A stretch of DNA of 20,236 nucleotides from Oscillospiraceae bacterium. Its GTDB lineage: Bacteria > Bacillota > Clostridia > Oscillospirales > Ruminococcaceae. Under the pieces are notes generated by a model. The model searched no databases. It was not told the origin of the DNA and worked only from the letters and a program-made list of their open reading frames with translations. The stretch is taken from the NCBI GenBank assembly GCA_029068025.1, contig JAIEDJ010000078.1, forward strand, positions 1 to 20,236, given 5' to 3'. The position numbers and the translations under genes are program-made. Shown in pieces: positions 6,269 to 12,473 of the stretch; within the stretch, counting starts at the first letter, position 1; each line of letters opens with the position of its first letter.

Positions 6269-6997
6269 ATGGATAAAAGCGGTCTTGCTGTAGAAGCGGC
6301 ACAAAGCATGCCGCAGTCGGATCTTATCCGCGCGGTAACAAGATCGGTCGGCGGCGTTAAGATCACAGACGTGAGGATCAGCGCAGATCCTAACGGTCAG
6401 ATAGGAAAGCGCCCGGGACGTTATATCACGCTGGAGGGCGAGCCGCATTTTGTCGGAATGACGGCGCTTATCCGCCGCGCTCTCGAACAGGTGATCCCGC
6501 CGCGCGGGAAGCTGTTCGCGGTGGGTCTGGGCAATCCCGACATAACACCGGACAGTCTCGGGGCGGCGGTCGTGCGTTCGATCACGGTGCGGACAGGAAA
6601 GCGCCACAGGCTGTTCGCAATAGAAACGGACGTCGCCGCCAAAACGGGACTTGAAAGCGCACGGCTCGTAAAAGCGGCGGCAAAGGAGCTCCGCGCCGAC
6701 TGCGTAATTGCGATAGACGCGCTCGCCTGCGCCGATCCGCGCAATATCGGAAAGACCGTGCAGATCTCCGACGCGGGACTGATCCCCGGCTCGGGCGCGG
6801 ATCTCTCCTGCGGGGAGCTGTCGCGCGAAACGCTGGGTATCCCCGTCGCCGCCATAGGAGTGCCCACGATGTCGCTGCTGTCGTCCGTCACAAAGAACAA
6901 AGTGGACAGCGCCCTGCACATAACCACAGCCGATATTGACGTGCTTATAAAGATATGGGCTGAGGCAACAGCGTCGGCGCTGGACGAGCTGATATAG
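6269..6997 (+). CDS. gpr: Germination (spore) protease GPR, compact form
   Basis: This 242-residue aspartic-type endopeptidase degrades small acid-soluble spore proteins at germination. Diagnostic blocks are L-A-V-E-A at 6-10, G-R-Y-I-T-L-E at 50-56, V-G-L-G-N-P-D-I-T-P-D-S-L-G at 85-98, I-A-I-D-A-L-A at 147-153, Q-I-S-D-A-G-L-I-P-G-S-G at 165-176 and T-L-G-I-P-V-A-A-I-G-V-P-T at 188-200. The two Asp residues I align with the family's active site are D95 and D150; both are present. The protein is shorter than Bacillus GPR (about 370). Only five residues precede L-A-V-E, where Bacillus proenzymes have about 15 that are removed on maturation, and about 90 C-terminal residues are missing. The start is fixed by TAGGAG 8 bases upstream and an in-frame TAA just before it. 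spoIIP, the usual downstream neighbour in Bacillus, is absent. Confidence 0.93.
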   Translation: MDKSGLAVEAAQSMPQSDLIRAVTRSVGGVKITDVRISADPNGQIGKRPGRYITLEGEPHFVGMTALIRRALEQVIPPRGKLFAVGLGNPDITPDSLGAAVVRSITVRTGKRHRLFAIETDVAAKTGLESARLVKAAAKELRADCVIAIDALACADPRNIGKTVQISDAGLIPGSGADLSCGELSRETLGIPVAAIGVPTMSLLSSVTKNKVDSALHITTADIDVLIKIWAEATASALDELI

Positions 6998-7002
6998 AAG
7001 AT

Positions 7003-7030
7003 CCCCGGGAGCGCCGGTGCGCCCTCGGGG
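7003..7030. terminator. Hairpin between convergent gpr and lipoprotein copy 1
   Basis: A 12-bp stem with one mismatch and one G-U (7003-7014 with 7019-7030) lies between the stop codons of the converging genes. U-tracts on both sides are weak. It is probably a shared bidirectional terminator. Confidence 0.6.
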
Positions 7031-7038
7031 TCAGTAAT

Positions 7039-7653
7039 TTATACGCCGTATTTCTCTACAAGCTCCTCGTAGATCTTATCCTTGAAATCCTCTCTTTTAT
7101 AAACGCCAAGCCCGGAGTACTCCGATATTTCAAGACTCTGATTCTGAACTGTGCTTACGGGATAGCGCCCGTCACTGTCACCCTCGCACCAATAATAACC
7201 GCAGTCATTGGCGGTCGAGAGAAAGAACACCCACGTATCTCCCTTGACCATCGGCGTAAGATCGCTCATTGTTATGAGTTTACCGTCATTAACGGCATAG
7301 CCCTGACTGACTATGACCGGATCTCCAACACTTATATCGCCCTTGATCACTCGTAAGACCTCGATGGTGTTTTCCGAATGAACGTTGCCTATGATCTCCT
7401 TGCCAAAAAATTCCTCATAATGATAATCCAGATCCTGAACCGGATCCTCGATAAAGGTTCCCACAACCACAAGATCGCTTGCCTTTTCAAGAGTTTCAAG
7501 GTCATCATATACCCACCTATCGGCTTCGCCCCATTTCAGAAGCTCGATCCCCGAAAAATCCTTCGGGATCTCTTTCGGCGTTTGACTGCACGCTGCCAAA
7601 GAGGCGCATAGCGCAAATGTACAAATAATTGCTGTGATTTTCTTCATGTTCAT
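7039..7653 (-). CDS. Duplicated lipoprotein, copy 1
   Basis: This 204-residue lipoprotein has a lipobox S-L-A-A-C with lipidated Cys22. After it, a W-V-Y-D-D-L-E-T-L segment precedes L-V-V-V-G-T-F (about 63-69) and a beta-rich domain with E-V-L-R-V-I-K-G-D-I-S-V-G-D, K-G-D-T-W-V-F-F-L and a G-R-Y-P-V-S turn. That layout suits small OB-like beta-barrel lipoproteins of Firmicutes that I cannot name further. The ATG at 7653 lies 6 bases after GGAGG. It differs from copy 2 at only two residues (A/T at 21, T/A at 25). It has its own promoter region at 7716-7738, whereas copy 2 is coupled to the zincin gene. It converges on gpr. Function is unknown; it is anchored outside the membrane. Confidence 0.9.
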   Translation of the reverse strand: MNMKKITAIICTFALCASLAACSQTPKEIPKDFSGIELLKWGEADRWVYDDLETLEKASDLVVVGTFIEDPVQDLDYHYEEFFGKEIIGNVHSENTIEVLRVIKGDISVGDPVIVSQGYAVNDGKLITMSDLTPMVKGDTWVFFLSTANDCGYYWCEGDSDGRYPVSTVQNQSLEISEYSGLGVYKREDFKDKIYEELVEKYGV

Positions 7654-7715
7654 AGTTATCCTCCTGTTTTGTTTAATGTTGTAATGATTTTTTTGTGAAG
7701 GACTGCGGTAAACTT

Positions 7716-7738
7716 ATTATACCATATATAAATGTCAA
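7716..7738 (-). promoter_or_regulatory. Promoter region for lipoprotein copy 1
   Basis: Minus strand TGGTATAAT (7724-7716) is a full extended -10. A perfect TTGACA (7738-7733) lies upstream but only 11 bases away, too close to act as its -35. The extended -10 alone could drive copy 1. The site falls in the 84-bp spacer between the duplicated units, so copy 2 has no equivalent. Confidence 0.55.
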
Positions 7739-7746
7739 TAATAAAT

Positions 7747-7827
7747 CACACTGCCACAGCCGATATAGACGTGCTTATAAAGATGCGGGCGGAGGCGGCA
7801 GCGTCGGCGCTTGACGAGCTGATATAA
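7747..7827 (+). pseudogene. gpr: Orphan 3' fragment of gpr
   Basis: Translating 7747-7827 gives 26 codons and a stop that match the gpr C-terminus: T-A-D-I-D-V-L-I-K then A-E-A and A-S-A-L-D-E-L-I. Changes include I to T, T to A, and I-W to M-R near the centre. There is no start codon or ribosome site. It is a relic of the segmental duplication and lies in the same position relative to lipoprotein copy 2 as the real gpr end has to copy 1. Confidence 0.92.
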
Positions 7828-7858
7828 AAACCTCCGGGAGCGCGGTGCGCCCTCGGGG
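7826..7858 (-). terminator. Terminator of lipoprotein copy 2
   Basis: The duplicated hairpin has changed here so that, on the minus strand, a GC-rich stem (GAGGGCGC / GCGCTCCC) is followed by GGAGG and five T. It is a better minus-strand terminator than its counterpart at 7003-7030. Confidence 0.6.
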
Positions 7859-7866
7859 GCAGTGAT

Positions 7867-8481
7867 TTATACGCCGTATTTCTCTACAAGCTCCTCGTAG
7901 ATCTTATCCTTGAAATCCTCTCTTTTATAAACGCCAAGCCCGGAGTACTCCGATATTTCAAGACTCTGATTCTGAACTGTGCTTACGGGATAGCGCCCGT
8001 CACTGTCACCCTCGCACCAATAATAACCGCAGTCATTGGCGGTCGAGAGAAAGAACACCCACGTATCTCCCTTGACCATCGGCGTAAGATCGCTCATTGT
8101 TATGAGTTTACCGTCATTAACGGCATAGCCCTGACTGACTATGACCGGATCTCCAACACTTATATCGCCCTTGATCACTCGTAAGACCTCGATGGTGTTT
8201 TCCGAATGAACGTTGCCTATGATCTCCTTGCCAAAAAATTCCTCATAATGATAATCCAGATCCTGAACCGGATCCTCGATAAAGGTTCCCACAACCACAA
8301 GATCGCTTGCTTTTTCAAGAGTTTCAAGGTCATCATATACCCACCTATCGGCCTCGCCCCATTTCAGAAGCTCGATCCCCGAAAAATCCTTCGGGATCTC
8401 TTTCGGCGCTTGACTGCACGCTGTCAAAGAGGCGCATAGCGCAAATGTACAAATTATTGCTGTGATTTTTTTCATGTTCAT
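7867..8481 (-). CDS. Duplicated lipoprotein, copy 2
   Basis: This 204-residue lipoprotein is 99% identical to copy 1, with lipobox S-L-T-A-C and Cys22. The first roughly 443 bases from the stop codon are identical to copy 1; six substitutions fall in the remaining 172 bases. The ATG at 8481 is chosen because GGGGAG lies 5 bases upstream; a GTG further upstream would overlap that site. Only two bases separate this ATG from the TAA of the zincin gene, so the two are translated from one mRNA with the ribosome site inside the zincin 3' end. This arrangement suggests the protein works with the secreted protease, perhaps as anchor, inhibitor or partner. That role is inference. Confidence 0.9.
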   Translation of the reverse strand: MNMKKITAIICTFALCASLTACSQAPKEIPKDFSGIELLKWGEADRWVYDDLETLEKASDLVVVGTFIEDPVQDLDYHYEEFFGKEIIGNVHSENTIEVLRVIKGDISVGDPVIVSQGYAVNDGKLITMSDLTPMVKGDTWVFFLSTANDCGYYWCEGDSDGRYPVSTVQNQSLEISEYSGLGVYKREDFKDKIYEELVEKYGV

Positions 8482-8483
8482 GG

Positions 8484-9173
8484 TTACTCCCCCCACTTTG
8501 CTTTCAAATTAATTATGTCATGATATTTCGGCACGTCAGATGTCGCGCCACCCTTTCCCTCAGCATAAGAATACGGTATTCCCTGATTCATCACCGAAAG
8601 CGGATATCCGTCTCCATAGCTATGCAGATCAAGCGAAGGATTACATTTCGGATGCGTTAGCTTCAGCGCGTGTCCTACCTCGTGAATGTAAACCTTCTTC
8701 GCTGTCAACGCCGGTTTCGACGCCACGCTGTAAGCAGACTCATCAATATTCATTTGAATTTGAGCCAACCACCAATCTGAGTTATCACCTATTTCGCCAT
8801 CCAAAGGATTCCCATTTTTATCGTAAGGCTGTGTATACCCCACTCTCCCCTCCAACTCTAATGTGGTTTTCCCAACGACCATAGATTTTTGGAGAGCCAT
8901 ATAAATAAGTAAATCATGAGGCGATGAATTTTCCTCAAACTCTACACTCACCTTTACATTGCTTGAAATATTGTTCCAGAAGCTGACTCCGGTTCTGTAA
9001 ACCTCCTCGGTGAGCAAAGAATTAATTGCAGACTTTCTAATTACAATGCACATATCCTTTTGTTTGTCGTTAAGATGTACCCCTCTCCAATATTCTCCGG
9101 TATGAGCATATGCCGTCGTTGACGTGAGTGCAACTGTAATAGCTGCAAAGAACGCAATTATACGTTTCTTCAT
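8484..9173 (-). CDS. Secreted zincin metalloprotease
   Basis: This 229-residue protein has a Sec signal peptide (M-K-K-R then hydrophobic core, probable cleavage after A-Y-A at 21-23). The mature part contains H-E-V-G-H-A-L-K-L-T-H: zinc ligands H164, H168 and H174 with catalytic E165. This is the long H-E-x-x-H-x-x-x-x-x-H zincin motif, and a Met turn, S-V-M-N-Q, follows at 193-197. The layout resembles matrixin-like or other metzincin peptidases, though the domain is small and lacks recognisable substrate-binding modules. No propeptide with a cysteine switch is obvious; the only Cys residues are at about 42 and 177. GGGAGG lies 7 bases upstream of the ATG. It heads a two-gene unit with lipoprotein copy 2. 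Base composition is poorer in GC than neighbours, hinting at transfer. Confidence 0.88.
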   Translation of the reverse strand: MKKRIIAFFAAITVALTSTTAYAHTGEYWRGVHLNDKQKDMCIVIRKSAINSLLTEEVYRTGVSFWNNISSNVKVSVEFEENSSPHDLLIYMALQKSMVVGKTTLELEGRVGYTQPYDKNGNPLDGEIGDNSDWWLAQIQMNIDESAYSVASKPALTAKKVYIHEVGHALKLTHPKCNPSLDLHSYGDGYPLSVMNQGIPYSYAEGKGGATSDVPKYHDIINLKAKWGE

Positions 9174-9283
9174 ATTTTGTCCTCCCTTAAGTTGTTATTG
9201 TCCTAGGCAAAACTCATTAAACGCACGGAACGGGAAAACAAGTCAAGCCCAAAACGAAAGTTACCATACCCCGTTAAACACAG

Positions 9284-9312
9284 AAAATACCAATCGTTTT
9301 CGTTATAGTCAA
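9284..9312 (-). promoter_or_regulatory. Probable zincin-lipoprotein promoter
   Basis: Minus strand TTGACT (9312-9307) and TATTTT (9289-9284) are 17 bases apart, with a TGG extended -10. It lies about 110 bases upstream of the zincin ATG. Confidence 0.55.
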
Positions 9313-9538
9313 TTTTTGGCAGACCAAACGAAACGTGCCGGCTCTTGATAGTTTATTGTATTTTCTAGAAGTATGCCTTAATTATATTGTTTTTTTAGAA
9401 AAAATCAATATATTTCGGACAAAACGCACTTTTTTGGAAACAAAAAGTTTCTTGGAAATATTTACCGTAGATTTTGATAATAAATTATTATAATTTTATT
9501 ATTTTAAAAACCATTTGTCAATATAATATAAATAAACA

Positions 9539-9566
9539 TTGTCAATCTATGACAAATATTTATAAA
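9539..9566 (+). promoter_or_regulatory. Possible distal plus-strand promoter
   Basis: TTGTCA (9539-9544), 16 bases, TATAAA (9561-9566). It reads towards htpG about 200 bases away. In such AT-rich DNA a chance match is quite possible. Confidence 0.3.
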
Positions 9567-9665
9567 AGAATTGTTTATTTTTTCCAAAACAATACTTGCG
9601 ATTTTTTGATATCGGGAACGCGCACAAAGTTTTCCGAAAAAATCAAAATTTTTACGAATACCCCC

Positions 9666-9693
9666 TTGATTTTTTTCACAAACGGTGTATAAT
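9666..9693 (+). promoter_or_regulatory. htpG sigma-A promoter
   Basis: TTGATT (9666-9671) and TATAAT (9688-9693) with a 16-base spacer. Transcription should start near 9700, placing the CIRCE operator at the start of the mRNA. Confidence 0.8.
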
Positions 9694-9706
9694 ATAATTA
9701 TACGGA

Positions 9707-9733
9707 TTAGCACTCTAGATGATAGAGTGCTAA
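9707..9733 (+). promoter_or_regulatory. CIRCE operator (HrcA binding site)
   Basis: TTAGCACTC (9707-9715), nine bases, GAGTGCTAA (9725-9733): a perfect match to the CIRCE inverted repeat bound by HrcA. It lies between the -10 box and the htpG ribosome site, as in dnaK and groESL operons, so htpG should be repressed by HrcA and induced by heat or unfolded protein. Confidence 0.97.
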
Positions 9734-9764
9734 AAATACAAAGCCAAAGGGGAGCAAAATAATT

Positions 9765-11705
9765 ATGAGTGAAACAAAAGAATTCAAAGCGGAATCCAAG
9801 CGGCTGCTGGAAATGATGATCAACTCCATCTATACGCATAAGGAGATCTTCCTTCGCGAGCTTATTTCCAACGCTTCCGACGCTATGGACAAGCTGTACT
9901 TCAAGACTATGAGCGACAGCTCCGCCGAATCGGTGTCACGTTCGGATATGGCGGTATATCTCGCGCTCGACAAGGACGCGCGGACTATCACCATCACGGA
10001 CAACGGCATCGGCATGACCGCCGAGGAGCTTGAAAACAACCTCGGCACTATCGCGCAGTCCGGTTCTCTCGCATTTAAAAAGGAGAACGAAAAAACCGAG
10101 GATGTTGACATCATCGGACAGTTCGGCGTGGGCTTTTACTCGGCGTTTATGGTAGCCAAGCGCGTTACCGTAATAAGCAAGGCTTTCGGCTCTGACAAGG
10201 CTTTCATGTGGCAGAGCGAGGGCGTTGACGGCTACACCATCTCCGAAGCTCAGAAAGACACCTGCGGCTCCGTGATCACATTGGAGATCAAGGACAACAC
10301 CGAGGAGGAAAATTATGACGAATTCCTCACCCCGTATAAGATCAAGGAGCTTGTAAAGAGGTACTCCGACTATATCCGCTATCCCATCAAAATGGACGTG
10401 GAGCATGAAAAGATGAAGGAGGGCACCAGCAAGGACGGCGCGGAACCCGAGTATGAAAAGGAGATAGTCACCGAAACGCTCAACTCCATGATACCTATCT
10501 GGAAGAAGGCAAAGAGCGAGCTTAAGGACGAGGACTACAATCAATTCTACAAGGAAAAGTTCCACGATTACACCGATCCTATAGCTCATATCCACAGCAA
10601 GACCGAAGGCACGGCGACCTATTCCGCGCTGCTGTATATTCCCGCTCAGGCACCGTTCGACTACTACTCCAAGAGCTTTGAAAAGGGCTTGCAGCTCTAT
10701 TCCTCCGGCGTAATGATCATGGAGAAATGCGCCGACCTGCTGCCCGATTATTTCAGCTTTGTAAAGGGTCTTGTGGACAGCGAGGATCTGTCGCTGAATA
10801 TTTCCCGTGAAATGCTCCAGCATGACCGCCAGCTCAAAATTATTGCCAAGTCAATAGAGAAATCAATAAAGAACGAGCTGAAAAAGCTCCAGAAGAACGA
10901 CCGCGAGAAATACGAAAAGTTCTTTGAGACCTTCGGCGCTCAGATCAAGTACGGCATTTACGAAAGCTATGGAATGAACAAGGACGAGCTTCAGGATCTG
11001 CTGATGTTCAAGACCTCTTATCGTCCCGAAGCAGCGTCCGACAGTGATGATAAGAGCACAAGCCAAATGACTACTCTTGAGGAATACGTATCCCGTATGA
11101 AAGAGGATCAGAAGTACATTTACTTTGCGAGCGGCTCCAGCATATCGCGCATCGAAAGCCTGCCGCAGACCGAAATGGTACGCGACAAGGGCTTTGAGAT
11201 ACTCTACCTCACCGAACACGTTGACGAATTCACGCTCCAGATGATGCACGACTTCGACGGCAAGGAATATAAGTCCGTTTCCGCCGATGATCTCGGACTG
11301 GAGACCGAAGAAGAAAAGGAAGAGATCAAGAAGGAGCAGGAAGATAACAAATCACTGTTCGACTTCATGACCGAGAAACTTTCCGGAAAGGTAAAGTCCG
11401 TAAAGCTCTCGCAGCGTCTCAAGAACCACCCTGTCTGCATTACCAGCGAAGGTATGCTTTCCGTTGAGATGGAAAAGGTTCTTTCCGCAATGCCGGACGG
11501 CAAGGGCGCAAAGGCGGAAAAGGTTCTCGAGATCAATCCGAACCACCCGATCTTCGGCAAGCTGAAAGCCCTCTACGAGACCGATAAAGACAAGGTAGGC
11601 GAGTACGCGGATATCCTCTACTCGCAGGCGCTGCTTATTGAGGGAATGCCTATCGAGAACCCTGTTGAGTTCTCCAACAAGATATGCGAGATCATGGCAC
11701 AATAA
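9765..11705 (+). CDS. htpG: Molecular chaperone HtpG (Hsp90 family)
   Basis: This 646-residue cytosolic ATP-dependent chaperone is close to the usual bacterial HtpG length. The N-terminal GHKL ATPase domain carries E-L-I-S-N-A-S-D-A at 32-40 (catalytic E32, metal-binding N36), D-N-G-I-G-M at 79-84 (adenine-binding D79), G-T-I-A-Q-S-G at 94-100 and the G-Q-F-G-V-G-F-Y-S-A-F lid at 118-128. The middle domain includes S-L-N-I-S-R-E-M-L-Q, which provides the conserved Arg that contacts ATP gamma-phosphate. A C-terminal dimerisation region follows. The ATG is preceded by AAAGGGGAG about 10 bases upstream. A CIRCE operator in the leader and a terminator at 11719-11751 define a heat-regulated single-gene unit. 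Confidence 0.98.
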   Translation: MSETKEFKAESKRLLEMMINSIYTHKEIFLRELISNASDAMDKLYFKTMSDSSAESVSRSDMAVYLALDKDARTITITDNGIGMTAEELENNLGTIAQSGSLAFKKENEKTEDVDIIGQFGVGFYSAFMVAKRVTVISKAFGSDKAFMWQSEGVDGYTISEAQKDTCGSVITLEIKDNTEEENYDEFLTPYKIKELVKRYSDYIRYPIKMDVEHEKMKEGTSKDGAEPEYEKEIVTETLNSMIPIWKKAKSELKDEDYNQFYKEKFHDYTDPIAHIHSKTEGTATYSALLYIPAQAPFDYYSKSFEKGLQLYSSGVMIMEKCADLLPDYFSFVKGLVDSEDLSLNISREMLQHDRQLKIIAKSIEKSIKNELKKLQKNDREKYEKFFETFGAQIKYGIYESYGMNKDELQDLLMFKTSYRPEAASDSDDKSTSQMTTLEEYVSRMKEDQKYIYFASGSSISRIESLPQTEMVRDKGFEILYLTEHVDEFTLQMMHDFDGKEYKSVSADDLGLETEEEKEEIKKEQEDNKSLFDFMTEKLSGKVKSVKLSQRLKNHPVCITSEGMLSVEMEKVLSAMPDGKGAKAEKVLEINPNHPIFGKLKALYETDKDKVGEYADILYSQALLIEGMPIENPVEFSNKICEIMAQ

Positions 11706-11718
11706 AATAAATGTTATT

Positions 11719-11751
11719 CCCCGAACTCGGTTGAGCTCGGGGATATTTTTT
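11719..11751 (+). terminator. htpG terminator
   Basis: A GC-rich stem (CCCCGA-CTC with GAG-TCGGGG, one A-C mismatch) and GGTT loop is followed by ATATTTTTT. It starts 14 bases beyond the htpG stop codon. Confidence 0.88.
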
Positions 11752-11759
11752 AATACCGC

Positions 11760-11788
11760 TTGATTTTTCGGAACGATTGGTGTATAAT
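11760..11788 (+). promoter_or_regulatory. Toxin-antitoxin promoter
   Basis: TTGATT (11760-11765) and TATAAT (11783-11788) with a 17-base spacer. The -10 context GGTGTATAATATA is the same as in the htpG and glgP promoters. Confidence 0.8.
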
Positions 11789-11839
11789 ATAAGAAAGTAG
11801 GCAATTCGTAAATAGCTTTTAAATAAGGAGCGTGATATT

Positions 11840-12034
11840 ATGGAAAACACGACATCATTACCTAACCAAGCGGTCAAAGAGATCGCCGTTCCCATATCGA
11901 CCGACACAGAAAAACTCGATCAGCAGACCATTAACGACTTGCTTGCTGCGATGGACGAGATCGAACGCGGCGAGGGTATTCCTCTTGAAGAAGTTAAGGA
12001 GATTTTTTTCAAACGATATGGCATTGAATTTTAA
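11840..12034 (+). CDS. Antitoxin of a ParE/RelE-type pair
   Basis: This 64-residue, acidic, mostly helical protein sits directly before a ParE-family toxin and overlaps it by 17 bases, the classic order for a type II antitoxin. The C-terminal half (about 27-62: two helices with A-A-M-D-E-I-E-R-G-E-G-I-P-L-E-E-V) resembles antitoxin tails that wrap the toxin. The first 25 residues look disordered rather than an obvious ribbon-helix-helix or HTH, so whether it represses its own promoter is uncertain. GGAG 10 bases upstream supports the ATG. Confidence 0.78.
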   Translation: MENTTSLPNQAVKEIAVPISTDTEKLDQQTINDLLAAMDEIERGEGIPLEEVKEIFFKRYGIEF

Positions 12035-12347
12035 AGTTATTATGGCACCCTCTGCTTTCGACAGCTTGGATGATATTCGCGACTATATTGAGGAACGCTC
12101 GGGTGATACATATACAGCCAATAAAGTTTTAGGAAAGATCATCGGCTTTATGGATAACTTTATTTTTAATCCATTCTTGGGGAGAGTTGCCGATGATGAA
12201 CAGATACAAGGAAAGAATATCCGCCGGATCACAGCTTTAGGCAGATACAATATTTTTTATCGTGTTGACGAGCAATCCCAAACGGTATACATACTGAAAA
12301 TCGCAGACGGCAGGCAAAGCGCTGATCGTCAGCTGCATGGATTATAA
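12018..12347 (+). CDS. ParE/RelE-family toxin
   Basis: This 109-residue basic protein has the ParE/RelE plasmid-stabilisation layout: two N-terminal helices (S-L-D-D-I-R-D-Y-I), a second helix (A-N-K-V-L-G-K-I-I-G-F-M-D), N-P-F-L-G-R, then strands I-R-R-I-T-A-L-G-R-Y-N-I-F-Y-R-V and V-Y-I-L-K-I-A-D-G-R-Q. The Y-x-I-F-Y-R-V block and final G-R are family hallmarks. ParE members poison gyrase while RelE members cut mRNA on the ribosome; the sequence does not decide which. The start is ATG 12018 inside the antitoxin end; AGGAG lies 16 bases upstream, long for direct initiation, so coupling to antitoxin translation is likely. Confidence 0.87.
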   Translation: MALNFKVIMAPSAFDSLDDIRDYIEERSGDTYTANKVLGKIIGFMDNFIFNPFLGRVADDEQIQGKNIRRITALGRYNIFYRVDEQSQTVYILKIADGRQSADRQLHGL

Positions 12348-12378
12348 AACTCCGCGTTTTGCGCGGAGTTCATTTTTT
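12348..12378 (+). terminator. Toxin-antitoxin terminator
   Basis: AACTCCGCG (12348-12356) pairs perfectly with CGCGGAGTT (12362-12370), followed by CA and six T. The stem begins directly after the toxin stop codon. Confidence 0.93.
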
Positions 12379-12397
12379 CGCGAATATTTTAAAAATT

Positions 12398-12424
12398 TTG
12401 CAACCAACGGCAAAAAATCCGTAC
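12398..12424 (+). promoter_or_regulatory. Possible autoregulated ECF sigma promoter
   Basis: TTGCAAC (12398-12404) and CGTA (12420-12423) resemble the AAC and CGT cores of extracytoplasmic-function sigma promoters, with a 15-base spacer that is slightly short. Self-activation is typical for this gene class. A transcript from here would begin near 12431. Confidence 0.45.
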
Positions 12425-12473
12425 TGTATGGTTGAAAGGTCTTTCAAAGAAAATTAAAAAGGGGGGATCGAAT

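Larger units (their letters stand above)
6919..7662. repeat. Segmental duplication, unit 1 (gpr tail + lipoprotein)
   Basis: Matches 7747-8490 across the last 26 gpr codons, the convergent hairpin, and the whole lipoprotein gene. The part over the 3' three-quarters of the lipoprotein gene is identical; the gpr end and the gene's 5' end have diverged. Confidence 0.93.
7747..8490. repeat. Segmental duplication, unit 2 (gpr fragment + lipoprotein)
   Basis: Matches 6919-7662 at an offset of 828 bases. The left edge lies within the gpr coding end and the right edge just upstream of the lipoprotein start, where similarity to unit 1 stops. Confidence 0.93.
9174..9764. other. AT-rich divergent region, zincin to htpG
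   Basis: No gene is supported in these 591 bases. It holds the zincin promoter (9284-9312), a very AT-rich middle, a TTGTCA-containing inverted/direct repeat set at 9513-9557, a possible upstream plus promoter at 9539-9566, and the htpG promoter with CIRCE at 9666-9733. Confidence 0.65.

Noticed and set aside
6011..6919. 302-codon open frame on the minus strand opposite gpr
   Set aside because: Composition is His/Arg/Cys-rich without family features, it has no ribosome site, and gpr on the plus strand is unmistakable.
7733..7738. TTGACA as the -35 of the copy 1 promoter
   Set aside because: Only 11 bases separate it from TATAAT; the extended -10 is the better explanation.
8482..8496. GTG start extending lipoprotein copy 2 by five residues
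   Set aside because: It would use up the ribosome site and overlap the zincin stop; copy 1 has no such extension.
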